Shown here: positions 7,611 through 8,925 of the stretch, one piece after another | Numbering within the stretch: position 1 is the stretch's first letter | Layout: each line of letters starts with the position of its first letter | From: Planctomycetaceae bacterium | GTDB taxonomy: Bacteria > Planctomycetota > Planctomycetia > Isosphaerales > Isosphaeraceae | Length of the DNA: 8,925 nucleotides | Reading direction: 5' to 3' | NCBI GenBank assembly: GCA_019232645.1 | Contig: JAFANO010000620.1 | Coordinates: 1-8,925 of the forward strand | Made by a program: the position numbers and the translations under genes | Notes under the pieces: generated by a model | The model's database searches: none | The model's input: only the letters and a program-made list of their open reading frames with translations | What the model was told of the DNA's origin: nothing

Positions 7611-7993
7611 CACCAGACCCTCCATGCACGATCGACGTCTTCGCGGGGGTCGGTCGGGCAGGGGATAATGGACTTCAGCGTGAGCGGTTCCAGACGTGAC
7701 TGCCCTCGAATTGCACAATCCGCGTCTTTATCATCGGGCCACCTCGGAAAGGCGTCCTCAGAAAATCCCGTGGACGCAGGCTCCCCCGAACAATCATCAT
7801 CGCGGGAAAAGCTTCGCACCGAAATCCTTCATCATCGAACACCAATCCACCCGTCCCGTGCAATGGCAAATCCAGTACCACAAAACTGCATCATCGTTAA
7901 CTTCCGCCAAGGACGGACATTTTCCATGACGAGCCGCAATGAGGCTGCCGCTATCATGGGCATTGTGCTCACGGATTAGACGTTCGGCGAGGG
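7611..7993 (-). other. Operon leader region, relatively AT-rich, no convincing gene
   Basis: This 383-bp gap lies between the small membrane protein stop and the large propeller gene. Its GC content drops to about one half across 7780-7920, well below the flanking genes, and the short open frames in it lack the GC-rich third positions of local genes, so I read it as non-coding regulatory DNA. It contains four copies of ATCATCG on the plus strand (CGATGAT on the operon strand) at 7730-7736, 7796-7802, 7831-7837 and 7890-7896. It also holds the ribosome binding site GGAGGG (7618-7623). No clear terminator for the small membrane protein gene is seen. Confidence 0.5.
7665..7692 (-). promoter_or_regulatory. 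Weak candidate promoter for the propeller-MoxR-DUF58 operon
   Basis: On the minus strand, TGGAAC (7687-7692) and CATTAT (7665-7670) are separated by 16 bp. The -10-like hexamer matches the sigma-70 consensus at 4 of 6 positions and the -35-like one at 3 of 6. The GGAAC element also resembles the -35 box of ECF-sigma promoters. The predicted RNA start would leave a leader of about 50 nt before the ATG at 7610. This is a pattern match only and could easily be chance. Confidence 0.2.
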
Positions 7994-8164
7994 TCACGGG
8001 CGATGCTGGAGGAGGTAACCCACGTAGAAAACGAGCACGCCGCTCGCGGCAATCAGGAGCGACTGCCCCAATCCGACCTTTTCGACCAATTCCGAGGCAA
8101 TGCCGAACGGCAGGATCAGCAGCCCGAGGAACTGGAGCGCGCGGCCCACGCGATGGCGGATCAT
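7994..8164 (-). CDS. Small two-helix membrane protein, 56 residues
   Basis: The protein has a basic start (MIRHRVGR), a first hydrophobic helix (about residues 9-24, ALQFLGLLILPFGIAS), a short charged turn (ELVEK) and a second helix (about 34-52), ending QHRP. It should sit in the inner membrane as a hairpin, with the basic N-terminus probably inside. The sequence resembles small hypothetical proteins I associate with planctomycetes, but I cannot name a family or function. The ATG at 8164 is preferred because the longer in-frame extension (to 8641) is low-complexity, Pro/Ser/Arg-rich and overlaps the end of the next gene. Its ribosome binding site is weak (GAG about 6-8 nt upstream). The stop is TGA at 7994-7996. 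It is on the same strand as both neighbours but separated by more than 350 bp on each side, so it is probably its own unit. Confidence 0.7.
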   Translation of the reverse strand: MIRHRVGRALQFLGLLILPFGIASELVEKVGLGQSLLIAASGVLVFYVGYLLQHRP

Positions 8165-8520
8165 TGAGTGCTCGATTCGACTCAGAGGCGATCCGGAAAG
8201 GTCCCTCTGACGCGGGTGGGGGGTTCGGCGCGAAGGGGACCACCGAGGTTCGTACGAGGCTTCCCAGCGGGTTGCGACCGTCGATCCAGCCGATGATGAG
8301 GCAGATCCCCGTTCCGGAGAGCCTTTCGTAGAATCTGGCGAAAGATAGGCCAAGACAGGGGGGTGAAGTGGCCGGGGCGGGATCAGCACAGGCCCGGCCA
8401 CACGATCGGGAGTGGGATACGGCATCACGTTTCGATGAGATGCCCCGAGGAGGCCGCGGTCAGGCGCGGAGCAGCCCAGAGGGCACGATCGAGAGACACT
8501 GCTCGGGGGACGCTGATCGC
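8165..8520. other. Intergenic region without a convincing gene
   Basis: This 356-bp gap lies between the cupredoxin-like gene and the small membrane protein. Open frames on both strands are Pro/Arg/Ser-rich and look like frame shadows. One minus-strand stretch (about 8255-8350) reads like a possible protein fragment (GICLIIGWIDGRNPLGSL) but has no clear start or onward domain, so it may be a decayed remnant or chance. A hairpin is present at 8368-8401. The promoter of the small membrane protein gene should lie here, but I cannot point to it. Confidence 0.45.
8368..8401 (-). terminator. Hairpin downstream of the cupredoxin-like gene, possible terminator
   Basis: GTGGCCGGG (8368-8376) and CCCGGCCAC (8393-8401) form a perfect 9-bp, GC-rich stem around a 16-nt loop. 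It lies about 120 bp beyond the stop of the cupredoxin-like gene. No T-tract follows on either strand, so an intrinsic terminator role is weakly supported; it could instead slow or process the transcript. Confidence 0.25.
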
Positions 8521-8925
8521 TTACTTCGCTTTCGCCGGGTTGATCGGGATGTCGCCGACGTTCGTCACCTGGTTCGCCGCGACCTCGACCGGGATGCCGC
8601 GCCCGGCGCGCTGGGTGACGTAGCCGACCTTCTCCTGCCAAAGCACCAAGTTCTGAGTGCCGGCGGGCACGCCGGTGATCTCGAACGACCCGTCCTCGCC
8701 CGTCACCGCGAAGAACGGATGGGCGAAGACCATGACGTAGCCCCTCATCCAGGGATGGATGTCGCAGGCCAGCGGGATCGGCCGGCGCTCCTCGATGAGC
8801 TTGAGCTCAACCTGGCCGTTGGGCGAGAGGACCTGGTTGAACGCCCCGTTGGTAAAGGAAGTGAAGCGAATGTTGTGGGTGACGGGGTCGCTCGACTTGA
8901 GCACGAGGTCCTGGCTCTGATGCAG
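8521..8925 (-). CDS. Cupredoxin-like / carboxypeptidase-regulatory-like protein, 5' end missing
   Basis: The last 134 residues are visible; the frame is open at the right edge and a GTG at 8904 is internal, not the start. The first half resembles the end of a cupredoxin domain: THN (H17 of the visible part) and then CDIHPWM (C54, H57, M60), the residue types that bind type 1 copper, followed by RGYVMVF. The second half (from FFAVTGEDGSFEITGVPAGTQNLVLW) is a short beta-sandwich of the carboxypeptidase-regulatory type, ending in VGDIPINPAKAK. Planctomycete proteins with this layout are usually exported and thought to be small copper or structural proteins of the envelope. The Cys-x2-His-x2-Met spacing is tighter than in plastocyanin (Cys-x2-His-x4-Met), so copper binding is possible but not certain. 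The stop is TAA at 8521-8523. Signal peptide and N-terminal part lie outside the window. Confidence 0.8.
   Translation of the reverse strand: MHQSQDLVLKSSDPVTHNIRFTSFTNGAFNQVLSPNGQVELKLIEERRPIPLACDIHPWMRGYVMVFAHPFFAVTGEDGSFEITGVPAGTQNLVLWQEKVGYVTQRAGRGIPVEVAANQVTNVGDIPINPAKAK

Noticed and set aside
7611..7718. N-terminal extension of the propeller gene
   Set aside because: The extra 36 residues would bury the signal peptide, whereas the ATG at 7610 has an ideal GGAGGG site.
7675..7881. 68-codon minus-strand frame in the operon leader
   Set aside because: GTG start without a ribosome binding site, third positions not GC-rich like local genes, and no recognisable motif.
7926..7957. Possible hairpin just downstream of the small membrane protein gene
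   Set aside because: Only a 4-bp perfect stem with mismatched extensions and no T-tract, too weak for a terminator call.
7797..8243. 148-codon minus-strand frame overlapping the small membrane protein
   Set aside because: Overlaps the better supported two-helix gene in another frame, with no domain or coherent composition.
8255..8350. Protein-like fragment on the minus strand (GICLIIGWIDGRNPLGSL)
   Set aside because: No start codon with a ribosome binding site and no continuation into a domain; might be a decayed remnant but too short to call.
8363..8623. 86-codon plus-strand frame with a hydrophobic C-terminal part
   Set aside because: Its hydrophobic part is the antisense of the conserved cupredoxin-like gene, so it is probably a shadow.
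8165..8641. N-terminal extension of the small membrane protein frame
   Set aside because: Pro/Ser/Arg-rich, overlaps the cupredoxin-like gene end, and nothing in it resembles a domain.

Overview
The window is GC-rich, and essentially every convincing gene lies on the minus strand. Three things point to a planctomycete, probably of the Isosphaeraceae type: the high GC at third codon positions, a very large secreted TPR plus PQQ-like beta-propeller protein encoded directly upstream of a MoxR ATPase and a DUF58 protein, and a cupredoxin-like protein with a carboxypeptidase-regulatory-like tail. The taxon is an inference from gene content and style, not from a marker gene.

Layout, read in the direction of transcription (right to left). 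At the right edge (8925-8521) is the 3' part of a gene for a predicted exported copper-protein-like domain. After a 356-bp gap with no convincing gene comes a 56-residue two-helix membrane protein (8164-7994). A 383-bp, relatively AT-rich gap (7993-7611) then precedes the main operon: a 1486-residue signal-peptide-bearing protein with two PQQ-like beta-propeller regions flanking a TPR region (7610-3150), a MoxR-family AAA+ ATPase (3066-1987) and a DUF58/vWA-like protein (2030-1131). The last two overlap by 44 bp. Beyond the operon's 3' end is a cluster of REP-like palindromes, one pair forming a 79-bp inverted-repeat (REPIN-like) unit at 999-1077. Next, reading away from the operon, is a DDE transposase gene of the IS4 type (894-1), cut by the left edge of the window.

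Functional reading: MoxR ATPases with DUF58 partners form chaperone-like pairs that help mature or activate envelope proteins. In the methanol dehydrogenase (mxa) clusters of methylotrophs, a MoxR and a DUF58 protein (MxaS) accompany a PQQ beta-propeller enzyme. Here the same pair accompanies a PQQ-like propeller protein that lacks the adjacent cysteine pair of methanol dehydrogenases, so it is more likely a scaffold or sensor than a quinoprotein enzyme. In relatives, MoxR-DUF58 pairs are often followed by BatA/vWA membrane-protein genes. Here they are followed by REP-like repeats and an insertion sequence, so the operon may have been cut short or split. I see no CRISPR array, tRNA, rRNA or phage gene, and no obviously new defence system.
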